From NCBI RefSeq assembly GCF_015594925.2, contig NZ_CP087590.1, forward strand, positions 2,108,001-2,172,000: a stretch of DNA of 64,000 bases, written 5' to 3'. The notes under the pieces are model-generated. The model ran no database searches and had not been told where the DNA came from. It worked only from the letters and a program-made list of their open reading frames with translations. How positions within the stretch are numbered: the first letter of the stretch is position 1; each line of letters opens with the position of its first letter. The translations under genes were made by a program, and so were the position numbers. Shown in pieces: positions 34,282-43,905 of the stretch. The DNA is from Vibrio sp. VB16 (lineage in GTDB: Bacteria > Pseudomonadota > Gammaproteobacteria > Enterobacterales > Vibrionaceae).

Positions 34282-35232
34282 TCAATGCCGTTGGCTTTCT
34301 AGCCAGCGTAATGGAGAAAGCCCCTCCGATCTTTTAAACGCTCTAATAAATTGAGAAGGTGCTGCATAGCCTAGTTGAGCAGCGATATTTTCGATTGAGA
34401 TTTTATTCTTATAGAGAAGTGTTTTAGCAAACTTAACGTTTAACGTGTCTTTGATTTTTCTAAAACTCGTTCCTTCATTTTGTAAACGCCGCTGTATAGT
34501 TCTGCAACTAATTCCAACTAGGTCAGAAAAATCTTGGAGAGAAAAATTTTGTTCACCAATGTAGCTTTCTAAAGCGTATTCAATATTTTTTGCATATGTA
34601 ATGGGTGGGTTACTAGGAAACGTTTTTGCTAATGTGTCGATAGCACCTCTATCTCCCTCCATTAAGATACCAGCAGATTTTCGCTCTATGTAGAGTGGTA
34701 CATTATTGGGCAGTTTGAATTGACGAAGCAGTGAAGCATCACCTTTGGTGATTTTAAAACCTTTAATAACAAGTTCTTTACCTAATAGTTGAGTAAAGCT
34801 TGCTTCAATGAAAAACAGTGTTAGAAGTTCTTCTTCTAGCGTGATTTTGGAGGCAGCAGCGGAGAAGTTAAGTGAATCAATACTTACCCATATTCCATAA
34901 TCGGTAGAAGTTAAAGACATTTGATTATAAGCAGAATGGCTTTTAAGAAATTGGAGAGAATATTGCCCGTTTAATTTGTCAATTTGATTAGCGACGATTG
35001 TCTTGGCTTCTTTCTTTATCGTTTCAACAAATTGATCGTGCTGTAAGGCTCTATGAAATTTTATCAGTAACTCGCCAAGTTCAATTTGTGGACGATACTC
35101 AGATTCTGACGGCCGAACTGGATACGTAAATGCCAACGACTCCAACAGTTCTGGTTCTGACGTAAGTAATTGGTCTAACAAATTACTAAAATAGTTAAAG
35201 GTTTCTCTCTTCACTAGCGGAATATTACTCAT
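34282..35232 (-). CDS. AraC-family transcriptional regulator (OruR/ToxR-like)
   Basis: 316 residues with an N-terminal AraC-type sensor domain (about 20-200) and C-terminal double helix-turn-helix (FSLQDFSDLVGISCRTIQRR then IENIAAQLGYAAPSQFIRAF KR). It lies 130 bp upstream of the dipeptidase gene on the same strand and likely controls the dipeptidase-porin pair. Effector unknown. Confidence 0.85.
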   Translation of the reverse strand: MSNIPLVKRETFNYFSNLLDQLLTSEPELLESLAFTYPVRPSESEYRPQIELGELLIKFHRALQHDQFVETIKKEAKTIVANQIDKLNGQYSLQFLKSHSAYNQMSLTSTDYGIWVSIDSLNFSAAASKITLEEELLTLFFIEASFTQLLGKELVIKGFKITKGDASLLRQFKLPNNVPLYIERKSAGILMEGDRGAIDTLAKTFPSNPPITYAKNIEYALESYIGEQNFSLQDFSDLVGISCRTIQRRLQNEGTSFRKIKDTLNVKFAKTLLYKNKISIENIAAQLGYAAPSQFIRAFKRSEGLSPLRWLESQRH

Positions 35233-35431
35233 TGATCATCTTTAAACGTATTACACATTAGTATCTGCCTTATGTGGCGAATTAACTGAATTGAGCACGG
35301 GTTTATATACAATACACCTGCTTAGCATAGTAGAAATAATCTGTGTGTTCGAGGTCGCCTCAAGACTCGGAGGAGCAGTCTAAAGGATTGCTCCCAATCT
35401 TCTGTTAAAACGCCGTTGTCATCCCATCTTG

Positions 35432-36190
35432 TTAGACGGTTTTCCAGTTGATTAAGTCTCCTTCCATCTGAGCCAACGCTTCTTGAGTTGGCTCAAAATC
35501 GGACACAACGAGATCAAAATCACTAACATGACCAATTTGGCAAGAAGCTTTCACGCCTAGCTTACTGCTATCTACAACGAGAATGTTAAATTGGGAGTAC
35601 GTACACAGCGCTTCTCTTGCCATTACTTCCGTGTCGTTATAGTCGTAAAGATATCCTTGAGAATCAACACCTCCTACGGAGACGACGCCAGCTTGTACGC
35701 GATAACGTTGGAAAAAACGTAAAGCATCACCTCCAATAATATCTTTATCTCGCTTTCGTAGTTTACCACCCGCAATAGTGATACTGACATTTGGGTGCTC
35801 ACATAAATACGACGCTGCATATAGGTTATTGGTGTAAATTTCTAAGTTTACGTCTCTCGAAAGCGATCTGGATACCATCTCTACAGTGGTTCCTGTTCCT
35901 AAAAAGCAGCTGCTAAATTCAAGTAAACGCTGTGCAACTTCTTTTCCAATTCGTTCTTTTCCTGCTCGGTTATGTAATTCTCGGGAGTTATAAGCAACAT
36001 TTTCTCTTTGAAATGCAGCAACGCCACCATGTGTTCTAAAAACTTGACCTCTTTCGGTTAGAAAGCGAATGTCAGCACGAATGGTTTGAAGCGATACCCG
36101 ACAAAGTTGGGATAACTCTTCGACACTTTGTTCTCCTTTATGTACGACTTGTTTCATTATTAATTCTCGTCGCTCACTCTGATTTACCAT
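35432..36190 (-). CDS. DeoR-family transcriptional repressor
   Basis: 252 residues. The HTH_DeoR domain (about 1-55) reads SVEELSQLCRVSLQTIRADI RFL. The C-terminal sugar-phosphate-sensing domain has SSCFLGTGTTVEMVSRSL, YTNNLYAASYL, IGGDALRFFQRYRVQ and VDSSKLGVKASCQIG. It is divergent from the ABC-transporter operon starting at 36464, 273 bp away, and is the obvious candidate repressor. DeoR members are usually lifted by phosphorylated sugars, which agrees with the phosphatase-type enzymes in that operon. Confidence 0.88.
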   Translation of the reverse strand: MVNQSERRELIMKQVVHKGEQSVEELSQLCRVSLQTIRADIRFLTERGQVFRTHGGVAAFQRENVAYNSRELHNRAGKERIGKEVAQRLLEFSSCFLGTGTTVEMVSRSLSRDVNLEIYTNNLYAASYLCEHPNVSITIAGGKLRKRDKDIIGGDALRFFQRYRVQAGVVSVGGVDSQGYLYDYNDTEVMAREALCTYSQFNILVVDSSKLGVKASCQIGHVSDFDLVVSDFEPTQEALAQMEGDLINWKTV

Positions 36191-36463
36191 AAAAACTCAC
36201 TCAAATAGATACCAATAAAAATATACTGAATTATGAACAGGCATAGCCATGATGACAAAAATATAACACATTATTTTTATTTGGCGATGCTTTCTATTCG
36301 AAAGGAAAATTACATCATAACGAAATCAAAATGAATTATTTATGTAACACACCAGTGGTTAAATATGGTTCGGCACTGGGTAACGGACAATTACTGAGTT
36401 CTTTCCATTGCTTACTTATACCATCCACGTAACACAATACTATTTCTATACAATGAGGAACGT

Positions 36464-37426
36464 ATGAATAAAGTAACGGCATTATTTTTATCACTGATAT
36501 CTGTCTCTGCCAGCGCTCAGACAGATCTATTACTCTATACCAGCCAACCTAACCAAGATGCTCAACAGACTGTTGCCGCGTTTGAAAAGCAAAACCCTGA
36601 AATTAGAGTTAACTGGATACGTGATGGAACCACAAAATTGATGGCGCGTTTTCAGGCTGAACAGGAAGCGGGAGTAAAGAGTCCAGATATGCTGTTGATA
36701 GCGGATAGCGTAACAATGGAATCACTAAAACAGAAAGACTTGCTTTATCCCTATGCCTCGAAATATCAGAAAAATTATGATCCTGCGGTGTATGAACCAC
36801 AAGGTTTTTATCATGGCACTAAGATGATTACGACCGGGATTGCTTATAACACTCAAGCCAATTTTAAACCCGATTCTTGGTGGGATCTAACGAAACCAGA
36901 AGCGAAAAACCTAACCGCTATGCCTAGCCCACTTTATTCCGGTGCTGCGCTTATTCACCTTGCAACCTTAACCGAAAATAAAAACATAGGTTGGAATTAC
37001 TATCAGGAACTTAAAAACAACGAGGTTAAAGCTCAAGGGGGGAATGGAGGAGTACTTACCGCTCTTTCATCTGGAACGAAAGCCTACGGTGCGATTGTTG
37101 ATTTTCTTGCTATCCGTGAAAAAGCTAAGGGTGCACCTATTGAATTTGTATTCCCTAAAGAAGGGGTCAGTATGGTGACTGAACCTGTTGCGATTCTTGC
37201 TAGCAGTAAGCAAAAAGAAGCGGCTCAAAAGTTTGTAGATTTTTTACTGTCAAACCAAGGCCAAGAAATGGTTAAAGCGCAAGGTTACTTACCTGCTTCT
37301 AATGAAGTTGGCACTCCAGAAGGTTTTCCACCGCGAGATAAAATCAAGTTGTTGTCATTTAATGCTGACAGTGCACTAAAGAACGCGAACGAAAACAAGA
37401 ATCGTTTTGCAGAAATATTTAACTAA
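36464..37426 (+). CDS. ABC-transporter periplasmic binding protein (Fe3+/phosphonate/sugar-phosphate class)
   Basis: 320 residues; signal peptide MNKVTALFLSLISVSASA. The mature protein is a class II-type binding protein: LLLYTSQPNQDAQQTVAAFE, then VNWIRDGTTKLMARFQAEQE and LPASNEVGTPEG. This family (AfuA, PhnS, FbpA) binds ferric ions, 2-aminoethylphosphonate or hexose phosphates. The paired tyrosines needed for iron in FbpA are not obvious, which favours an organic ligand. AGGAAC precedes the ATG. First gene of a six-gene operon. Confidence 0.85.
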   Translation: MNKVTALFLSLISVSASAQTDLLLYTSQPNQDAQQTVAAFEKQNPEIRVNWIRDGTTKLMARFQAEQEAGVKSPDMLLIADSVTMESLKQKDLLYPYASKYQKNYDPAVYEPQGFYHGTKMITTGIAYNTQANFKPDSWWDLTKPEAKNLTAMPSPLYSGAALIHLATLTENKNIGWNYYQELKNNEVKAQGGNGGVLTALSSGTKAYGAIVDFLAIREKAKGAPIEFVFPKEGVSMVTEPVAILASSKQKEAAQKFVDFLLSNQGQEMVKAQGYLPASNEVGTPEGFPPRDKIKLLSFNADSALKNANENKNRFAEIFN

Positions 37427-37445
37427 ATAAGTTTGTTAACCATTA

Positions 37446-39158
37446 ATGAATACAGTATTTATGACAAATAACACAAGCCTTTATAAAGGGCTTGTGTTTC
37501 TGTTGCTGTTGCTGTTGCTAGTTACGATATTAACTATCCTACCTTCACTGCAACTATTTATAACATCATTATCTGACCTTAGTATGGGGCTAGAGTCTAG
37601 CCTATGGCGGGTGCTTTCTAAATCATCAACTTGGAAAGCGCTTGGGCATAGCCTATATACGAGCACACTTGCTATGACGCTTTCTCTGTTAATTGGAGGG
37701 GGAGTTGCATTGCTAGTGGCGTCGACAGATATTCACTATAAATCTCTTTGGGCATTTTTGTTTATGTTACCAATGATGATTCCACCTCAGGTTACAGCTT
37801 TAAGTTGGATACAACTGTTTGGCCCTAGTAGCACCATCTTAAAGAGCATAGGCATGGCACCACCATTAGGTAGCCCAAATCCTATCTACTCAGCAGAAGG
37901 AATTGCATTTTTATTGGGTATTCAGCACTCTCCGTTGGTTTTTTTGGCATTACGAACACAGCTAATTGCCCTACCTAGAGATCAAATAGAAGCGGCTCGT
38001 TTATGTGGCGCCTCGACAAGACAGATTTTTTCTGGTGTTATTTTGCCACTTTGCTATCCAGCCATACTCGCCGCAGCAGCGCTTGCTTTTGTCTCTGCTC
38101 TGGGAAACTTTGGCATCGCCGCAATGATTGGTATTCCCATTTCTTATATGGTGTTACCGACGTTGATATACCAGTATATGGCTAATTTCGGTAGTAACGT
38201 GCTAAATAATGTTGCCAGCTTATCTATCCTTATGGCTGTTCTCGCCTATTTAATTGTTTACCTACAAAATAAAGCTCAACAAGCGAGCTCTGTTTACCTT
38301 ATTGGCGGTAGTGGGCAACCGCTATGCGTTCAGTTAGGTAAGTATCGACTCATCGCACAAGTCATGCTCTCACTGCTTCTTGGTCTGATATTAGTGGCGC
38401 CTCTTATTGCGTTAATTTTTAGCTCTTTGATTCCTGCAATGGGAGTACCTCTGAACTGGCAGACTCTTACTTTCGACGCTTACAGCACTATTTTTGCAAA
38501 ACAGAGTTCAACCTATACGGCACTCACTAACAGTTTGTTTCTTTCTATTGCCGCAGCGATAACCCTTATTGGACTTTGTATACCACTTGCCTATTTGACC
38601 ACTCGTTCACCTGGTAGAAGAACTCAACTTCTGATCAGTATGATCGATATACCATTTACGTTGCCGGGTATCGTATTAGCTATCGCTTGTATCCTATTAT
38701 TTGCTCGCCCCGTTCCGTGGCTCGAATGGAGTCTCTATGGCACTCTAGGCATCATTTTTATCGCCTATCTTGCGCGGTTTATGGCCGTCTGTTTTAAACC
38801 CATTTTTACACAGATGAAGCAAGTGGATCCTGCGATGGAAGAAGCGGCTCAACTTGCTGGCGCTAGCCTATTTGAACGTCTCAAAGATATCATTTTCCCA
38901 CTTTTAGCCCCTTCAGCGTTTGCCGGGGGATTGCTCGTGTTTCTTACCGCAGTCAATGAGTTAACAGTATCGGCTCTCTTATGGAGTGCAGGGACGGAAA
39001 CTCTCGGTGTTGTCATTTTTAACTTGGACGAAAGTGGCAATAAAGTATTGGCATCTGCTGTTTCTGTCTTTGTTGTCTTTCTCATTGCAATAATCATGTG
39101 GTTGCTTAACAGTTTGTCGCGCTATTTACCTAAGGGGGTTATTCCATGGCAGAACTAA
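37446..39158 (+). CDS. ABC-transporter permease, two fused membrane domains
   Basis: 570 residues with about 12 membrane helices. Two BPD_transp_1 domains are joined in tandem, each with an EAA loop for the ATPase: EAARLCGASTRQIFSGVILP (about 183) and EEAAQLAGASLFERLKDII (about 465). FbpB/AfuB/PhnV-type permeases have this fused design. The stop codon overlaps the start of the ATPase gene, indicating translational coupling. Confidence 0.9.
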   Translation: MNTVFMTNNTSLYKGLVFLLLLLLLVTILTILPSLQLFITSLSDLSMGLESSLWRVLSKSSTWKALGHSLYTSTLAMTLSLLIGGGVALLVASTDIHYKSLWAFLFMLPMMIPPQVTALSWIQLFGPSSTILKSIGMAPPLGSPNPIYSAEGIAFLLGIQHSPLVFLALRTQLIALPRDQIEAARLCGASTRQIFSGVILPLCYPAILAAAALAFVSALGNFGIAAMIGIPISYMVLPTLIYQYMANFGSNVLNNVASLSILMAVLAYLIVYLQNKAQQASSVYLIGGSGQPLCVQLGKYRLIAQVMLSLLLGLILVAPLIALIFSSLIPAMGVPLNWQTLTFDAYSTIFAKQSSTYTALTNSLFLSIAAAITLIGLCIPLAYLTTRSPGRRTQLLISMIDIPFTLPGIVLAIACILLFARPVPWLEWSLYGTLGIIFIAYLARFMAVCFKPIFTQMKQVDPAMEEAAQLAGASLFERLKDIIFPLLAPSAFAGGLLVFLTAVNELTVSALLWSAGTETLGVVIFNLDESGNKVLASAVSVFVVFLIAIIMWLLNSLSRYLPKGVIPWQN

Positions 39159-40168
39159 TTCTTGATAATGTTTCTAAGAATTTTGACGACCAAACTGTCG
39201 TTGATAAGTTTTCACTCACTATTCCAGAAGGTGCATTTTGTGCCTTATTGGGGCCGAGTGGTTGTGGAAAAACAACAACTCTAAGAATGATTGCTGGTTT
39301 AGACAATCTGACATCTGGCAAGTTAATGATGGATAAGCAGATACTTGATAATGGAAGCAGTTTTATTCCTCCTGAAAAACGCCAAATGAGTATGGTTTTT
39401 CAATCCTATGCGTTGTGGCCCCACATGACCGTAAAAGAAAATGTCGCCTACCCACTGAAAGTACAAAGGCAATCGGCGGTGCATATTCAGACAGTGTTAC
39501 GTCGAGTATTGGAAACGGTAGATATGGAAAAATACGCAAATCGTAGAGTTCAGGATCTTAGTGGTGGTCAGCGGCAACGCGTAGCACTTGCCCGTTGTCT
39601 TGTTGCCGAACCAAAGGTTGTATTGCTTGATGAGCCGCTCGCGAACCTTGACCGCCATTTACGGTCTGCAATGGAGCAGAGCTTTCGAGAGTTCCACCGA
39701 AAAACAGGGGCAACGTTTGTTTTTGTTACCCATGATCAAGCGGAAGCCATGGCATTGGCGACCCATGTTGCGGTAATGAATCAGGGGAGATTGATACAGT
39801 CGGGAACACCTGAATCTCTCTATCAACAGCCCGAATCTTCTTGGTTGGCCGGTTTTATAGGCAAAGGTAGTGTGCTAAATCTCCCGATAAAGCAGTATAA
39901 CCGCAGGAAGTTAGATGCTCGAGATCTCGAACTTAGCTCCTCGGTAACACCATTACCAGTGCTATTGCGCCCTGAACATGTTGTGATTGCCGAAAGTGGC
40001 ATTTCTGCAATTGTAAAAGACTGTGTTTTTCTCGGAGAGCGCTATCTTCTAACATTGAGTTTTACTCATGACCAGCAGTCGGTCACTTGCTATCACAATT
40101 CTGCGTTACCTTTAAATACAACCGTTTATGTCGAATTAGAACAAGGTTGGCGGGTGGATGTCGCATGA
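39146..40168 (+). CDS. ABC-transporter ATP-binding protein
   Basis: 340 residues. Walker A GPSGCGKT (36-43), Q-loop near MVFQSYALWPHMTV, signature LSGGQRQR, Walker B VVLLDEPL and the switch His in THDQAE. A C-terminal TOBE-like regulatory domain follows (LLRPEHVVI). It drives import by the fused permease. It starts 13 bp before the permease stop and overlaps the next gene by ATGA. Confidence 0.93.
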   Translation: MAELILDNVSKNFDDQTVVDKFSLTIPEGAFCALLGPSGCGKTTTLRMIAGLDNLTSGKLMMDKQILDNGSSFIPPEKRQMSMVFQSYALWPHMTVKENVAYPLKVQRQSAVHIQTVLRRVLETVDMEKYANRRVQDLSGGQRQRVALARCLVAEPKVVLLDEPLANLDRHLRSAMEQSFREFHRKTGATFVFVTHDQAEAMALATHVAVMNQGRLIQSGTPESLYQQPESSWLAGFIGKGSVLNLPIKQYNRRKLDARDLELSSSVTPLPVLLRPEHVVIAESGISAIVKDCVFLGERYLLTLSFTHDQQSVTCYHNSALPLNTTVYVELEQGWRVDVA

Positions 40169-41262
40169 GTATTTCTATTGAAGTATTAAGTGGCCTATTA
40201 CCGAAAGCCCCAGCAGCAATTTTGCTGACTATCGATAACAAACGATTTCTACTGGATGCAGGGGCATGTATTGGCACAACCGAAATACCTTGGTGCCTTT
40301 CTGACGAAATCGACGCTGTATTTATTAGCCACGATCATCACGACCATCTAGGTGGTATAAAGAAAATACCTCGTCATATCCCTATATATTGTTCAGCTTT
40401 TGTCGCGACCAAACTGTCGTTACATGACAATGTTCATGTTCTCCCCGCAAATGGCTGTTCGGACATCATGGGAATTCAAGTTCAATCAGGTTCAAACGGC
40501 CACGCATTAGGTGGGCTCTGGTTTCATTTTAATGTTGAAGGCGGCCTATTTTACAGCGGCGATTACTGCTTAGAATCAGACACTTACCGGTTTGATTTTC
40601 CTCCCGTAGCTAAAACAGCACTCCTTGATATGTCATATGGTGGCTACAATACGCCACTTATAAAGCAGCAAGAACAATTATCAGATGAGTTAAATGAAAT
40701 TAGACACATTGGAAGCATTCTATTGCCCGTTCCAGCGTCAGGTAGAAGTATTGAGCTTGCTATATGGTTGGAAGAACATTTTTCTTGGCAAATTTGTTTT
40801 GATGAAAACGGCTTCCAACATATCCAACAAGCACTGCAACTGGAAGATGCTGGGCTGACCCCAAGGGTAATAAGTCGACTCAATAATCTCTGCCAATCAG
40901 CTTGTGTCATTGACAACACATTTAATATCGGGCCAATGGACATTATCTTAGCTGGTTCTCCAGACTTGGATGGCGGCTTGGCCAAAACCCTAATCGATAT
41001 GGACATTAGTTTAGTACAAAAGACCATTTTTACAGGTCATATTGGGGAATATGCAAAGGAGCTTTGCCAGCAAAAACGAGCAAGTTTTACTCGTTGGAAT
41101 GTTCACCCAACGCTGTCGGATAGTATCGCGTTAACTCAGCACCTTCAATGCCAAACACTTATTCCTTTATTTCATCCGAACTTAGCGTCTCTTGAAACAG
41201 AGATGTTTAATTCTGATGTTCACACTCATTCATATTGGGAACCATCTTATGCAACTAGTTAA
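40165..41262 (+). CDS. Metallo-beta-lactamase-fold hydrolase
   Basis: 365 residues from the ATG at 40165, which overlaps the ATPase stop. The metal motif HDHHDH (residues 56-61, SHDHHDHLGG) is complete. Further metal ligands are the His in SNGHALGG, the Asp in YSGDYCLE and a late His in FTGHIGEY. It resembles RNase Z/PhnP-like phosphodiesterases. In a phosphorylated-compound operon it may open a cyclic phosphate or a phosphodiester before the phosphatases act; that is inference. The C-terminal third (about 200-365) is not standard for PhnP. Confidence 0.8.
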   Translation: MSISIEVLSGLLPKAPAAILLTIDNKRFLLDAGACIGTTEIPWCLSDEIDAVFISHDHHDHLGGIKKIPRHIPIYCSAFVATKLSLHDNVHVLPANGCSDIMGIQVQSGSNGHALGGLWFHFNVEGGLFYSGDYCLESDTYRFDFPPVAKTALLDMSYGGYNTPLIKQQEQLSDELNEIRHIGSILLPVPASGRSIELAIWLEEHFSWQICFDENGFQHIQQALQLEDAGLTPRVISRLNNLCQSACVIDNTFNIGPMDIILAGSPDLDGGLAKTLIDMDISLVQKTIFTGHIGEYAKELCQQKRASFTRWNVHPTLSDSIALTQHLQCQTLIPLFHPNLASLETEMFNSDVHTHSYWEPSYATS

Positions 41263-41821
41263 CAAGCCATTTATTTTTATGCGTCACGGTGAAACTCAAG
41301 CTAATCAGAATAATGTTTTCTGTGGGGCGACGGACATACCACTCAATGGGATTGGTAAACAGCAAGCGATTGACGCACAAAAACGAATAGCCGCTCTGAA
41401 AATGGATGGAGTTACTGTTGTTTCAAGCTCTATGTTAAGAGCGGTAGAAACAACGGAACTTGCGTTACCAAATATCGCTTTTACCACCGATACCGATCTG
41501 TCTGAACGCAATTGGGGTGATTTGGAACTACAACCCATTACCAAGCAAGTCTGCTATTTAGAAACCCCTCCGGGTGGCGAACCTTGGGAACTGTTCATCA
41601 CTAGGGTAACTAAGGCACTAAACAGAATACTATCTGCCTACGAAAGCCCAATGATTGTTGCGCATTCTGGTGTTTATAGAGCTATTCAGTTTCACCTAAT
41701 CGGGACTCCTTCTGGGCCCAGAGTCCCTAACGCTACACCTATTCGTTTCTGGCCAGAGTCGTACGGATGGAAGCAAAAAATCATAGATGAACATACAAAT
41801 AAAGAGAGGAATAAAGGATGA
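41249..41821 (+). CDS. Histidine phosphatase family protein (phosphoglycerate mutase-like)
   Basis: About 190 residues. RHGETQAN (catalytic His13) at the N-terminus, with the second catalytic-pocket motifs SSSMLRAVETTELAL and a late VAHSGVYRAI. This is the PGM/CobC/SixA fold. Most small members are phosphatases. The ATG at 41249 lies inside the MBL gene's last codons, so translation is coupled. The four-base overlap with the next gene (ATGA) is also seen here. Confidence 0.87.
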   Translation: MQLVNKPFIFMRHGETQANQNNVFCGATDIPLNGIGKQQAIDAQKRIAALKMDGVTVVSSSMLRAVETTELALPNIAFTTDTDLSERNWGDLELQPITKQVCYLETPPGGEPWELFITRVTKALNRILSAYESPMIVAHSGVYRAIQFHLIGTPSGPRVPNATPIRFWPESYGWKQKIIDEHTNKERNKG

Positions 41822-42267
41822 AAAGCTGTGTGATTGTGGATGTAGATGGAACCCTAGCGGAATTTGATCCAGAAGCGGTTAAATCATGGGTGTTAGGAGA
41901 TGAAAAACATTGGGATGCCTTTTTTGACTATATGCGAGATGCACTGCCGGTTCAAAATATTTATAAATTAGTTAATCATTTGGCCAAGCAGGGAGAAGCC
42001 ATTATTATCTGTAGCGGAAGACCAGATAGCCACAAACAGCATACATTAGATTGGCTAGACAAACATTGTATACCTTATGAAGATATTTATCTGCGACCAA
42101 GGGGTAGAGACGCCGACTCCGATGCATCAGTTAAAAAAGACTTGCTAGACGATATTCATAAAGCTGGTTATTCACCTTGGCTGGTATTAGATGATCGTAC
42201 TGAGGTTGTGGACTACTGGAGAAGTGCGGGTCTTACGTGTCTACAAGTTGCTCCTGGGGATTTTTGA
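41818..42267 (+). CDS. HAD-fold phosphatase resembling polynucleotide 3'-phosphatase domain
   Basis: 149 residues. DVDGTLAEFD (nucleophile Asp8, acid Asp10), IICSGRPDSHKQHTLDWLDK (motif II and helix), DLLDDI and LVLDDRTEVVDYW (motif IV aspartates). The combination of a short cap and the SGRP motif is like the T4 polynucleotide-kinase phosphatase domain. It removes phosphate from a small molecule or nucleic-acid end. Last gene of the operon. Confidence 0.85.
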   Translation: MKSCVIVDVDGTLAEFDPEAVKSWVLGDEKHWDAFFDYMRDALPVQNIYKLVNHLAKQGEAIIICSGRPDSHKQHTLDWLDKHCIPYEDIYLRPRGRDADSDASVKKDLLDDIHKAGYSPWLVLDDRTEVVDYWRSAGLTCLQVAPGDF

Positions 42268-42360
42268 AATTAGACGTTTAAATATGGCGTTGTACTACCA
42301 AGCTAAAAACTGTTTGATACAAGGCCTAAATTCACAATACTCTTGGGTAAATGTGCCTAT

Positions 42361-42579
42361 TCAAAATTTTGAATGAATAACCACATAACCCAAAAAAGCC
42401 TTATGCTTTCCGATTAAAACTTTCCCCGCATCGGTGGGTTCTTTAAGCCACATTTCTGTTTTCCTACAATGTTCACCTTTGCGGGCTCTGACCGAAGCAT
42501 CCTTTTCTTTCTCATCAATCCAAATCCGATATAGAGAAAGTATTCTGTTATGCATCTGTCCAAAGGTGAGTTGAGTCAC
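42361..42579 (-). CDS. Possible small basic protein (72 aa)
   Basis: Product MTQLTFGQMHNRILSLYRIW onward, with many Lys/Arg/Glu and no recognised motif. It lies directly beyond the phosphatase operon, on the opposite strand. No strong ribosome binding site; may be a relic or chance. Confidence 0.3.
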   Translation of the reverse strand: MTQLTFGQMHNRILSLYRIWIDEKEKDASVRARKGEHCRKTEMWLKEPTDAGKVLIGKHKAFLGYVVIHSKF

Positions 42580-42743
42580 TAGTTCGGCTGAGAAGGTTCT
42601 GCCCCAATATCATTTAGAGCTATTCTTAATCACACCTAGCGAACTAGTTAATTACCCCAATTTAAGTAATGAATCAATATATACCTTGCTGATTCATTTA
42701 ACTATGTCTATAGATTTGTTAGTTGTCCTGTGGGGTATATACG

Positions 42744-43166
42744 TTAAAAGAATGCAGTTAAGGTCGTTGATAGATGGCTAACCAAAAAAATCGGCAAAGC
42801 GGCAATAGAAATGCTCAAAAGATATTCTAATGGTGAGATGATTCTGAAAGAACCGTACACGGCCGCGATTCCACCACCTCCTCCTAGTATTGTATTTCCA
42901 GGCATATTCAAAAGTAGAATAAGAGACAAAACTGGGCTCATCGTATTGACACGTTTCAAAAATCGAGACCCAGCAATGACGTCTTCAATTTGCGTATCGT
43001 GCTTTTCTGACCAATAACGGCCAAAACAATACGGAAGAAAAAGGCCGAAAATTGTCGATAAATAAACGACATAAGCACTTTCGACCCCCAGTACTATTAA
43101 TAAAATGCTATTTCTGTTGAAGGAATATACGAAAGAGCGAGCAATAACTTTATGAGTAACTTATAC
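42744..43166 (-). pseudogene. Broken DedA/TVP38-like membrane protein gene
   Basis: A minus-strand frame without its own start runs from about 43150 to 42744: KVIARSFVYSFNRNSILLIV, AYVVYLSTIFGLFLPYCFGR, then NMPGNTILGGGGGIAAVYG and FRIISPLEYLLSISIAALPI. The NMPGNxxxGGGGGIA motif is typical of small DedA/SNARE-associated proteins. A plausible ATG overlapping the methyltransferase stop (43166) is out of frame, implying a frameshift. About 140 codons remain. Confidence 0.55.
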
Positions 43167-43793
43167 ATGGTACTCGTTCGGTTTTCTGGCAATCACGAAC
43201 ACATTATTTTTGTCGATTTCCCACGATGTCTGAACCTGAAAATGCCCTCTTATTAATGAAGATAGAAGCTCATCTTCGCGTTGGTAAACTAGGTGTGGAA
43301 CAAAACCTGTTTTCTGGGCAAGCATCAGCAGCCAGCGCAGTGGGAAAGGGATATCATTAAGCAAAACAAGACTAAAAACAATATACCCATTGGGTTTCAA
43401 TGCGCTCATCAGCGCCTCAACGACAGAATCGGCATCATCAATGAGATGCAATACACTATGGGCCATTACAAGGTCATACTTTTCACTTGGAATAGAAAAA
43501 GTTTCAATATCTTCTACAGTGAACGAGATGTTGTGGATATTATCTTCGATTGCTCGAGTCTTTGCGATATTTATCATACTTTCAGAGAAATCACATGCAT
43601 CGTATTGTCTAACTTTACTTGATAGTAAAAGTGCAGTAGACCCAGTGCCACATCCTAGTTCAAGTACATCTGCGTTTGAGTGTAATAACTGACTGATTTT
43701 ATCTAACTTAGACTTATAGGCATCTTGATTTTTCACTGGCGTCTTATAATATTTTGCCGCCATGCGGTTCCAAAATTCGGCTTGTTGATTCAT
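43161..43793 (-). CDS. Class I SAM-dependent methyltransferase
   Basis: 210 residues. Motif I VLELGCGTGSTALLLS, acidic residue in YDACDFSESMI, then VEDIETF and YDLVMAHSVLHLI. Small-molecule methyltransferase of the UbiE/Trm type; substrate unknown. I chose the second of two adjacent ATGs (43793), because AAAGGAG is then 6 bp upstream; the first would be too close. Divergent from a LysR gene at 43906. Its stop overlaps the start of the broken DedA-like gene. Confidence 0.83.
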   Translation of the reverse strand: MNQQAEFWNRMAAKYYKTPVKNQDAYKSKLDKISQLLHSNADVLELGCGTGSTALLLSSKVRQYDACDFSESMINIAKTRAIEDNIHNISFTVEDIETFSIPSEKYDLVMAHSVLHLIDDADSVVEALMSALKPNGYIVFSLVLLNDIPFPLRWLLMLAQKTGFVPHLVYQREDELLSSLIRGHFQVQTSWEIDKNNVFVIARKPNEYHV

Positions 43794-43905
43794 CATTGAC
43801 TCCTTTAGTCCTATAGTGAATAGAATATGAGTATCCTGAATATGAACTCTTTTCACAATTGACTAGACTTGAATGGCAGCCATAAAAAATCGCATGGAGC
43901 AACAC

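Noticed and set aside
36191..36463. Pho box upstream of the ABC operon
   Set aside because: No tandem CTGTCAT-like 7-mers with 4-bp spacing were found.
42191..42376. Small frame after the HAD gene
   Set aside because: Overlaps the phosphatase end out of frame and has no ribosome binding site.
43293..43692. Plus-strand frames of about 100 codons
   Set aside because: Antisense to the methyltransferase gene; no family signal.
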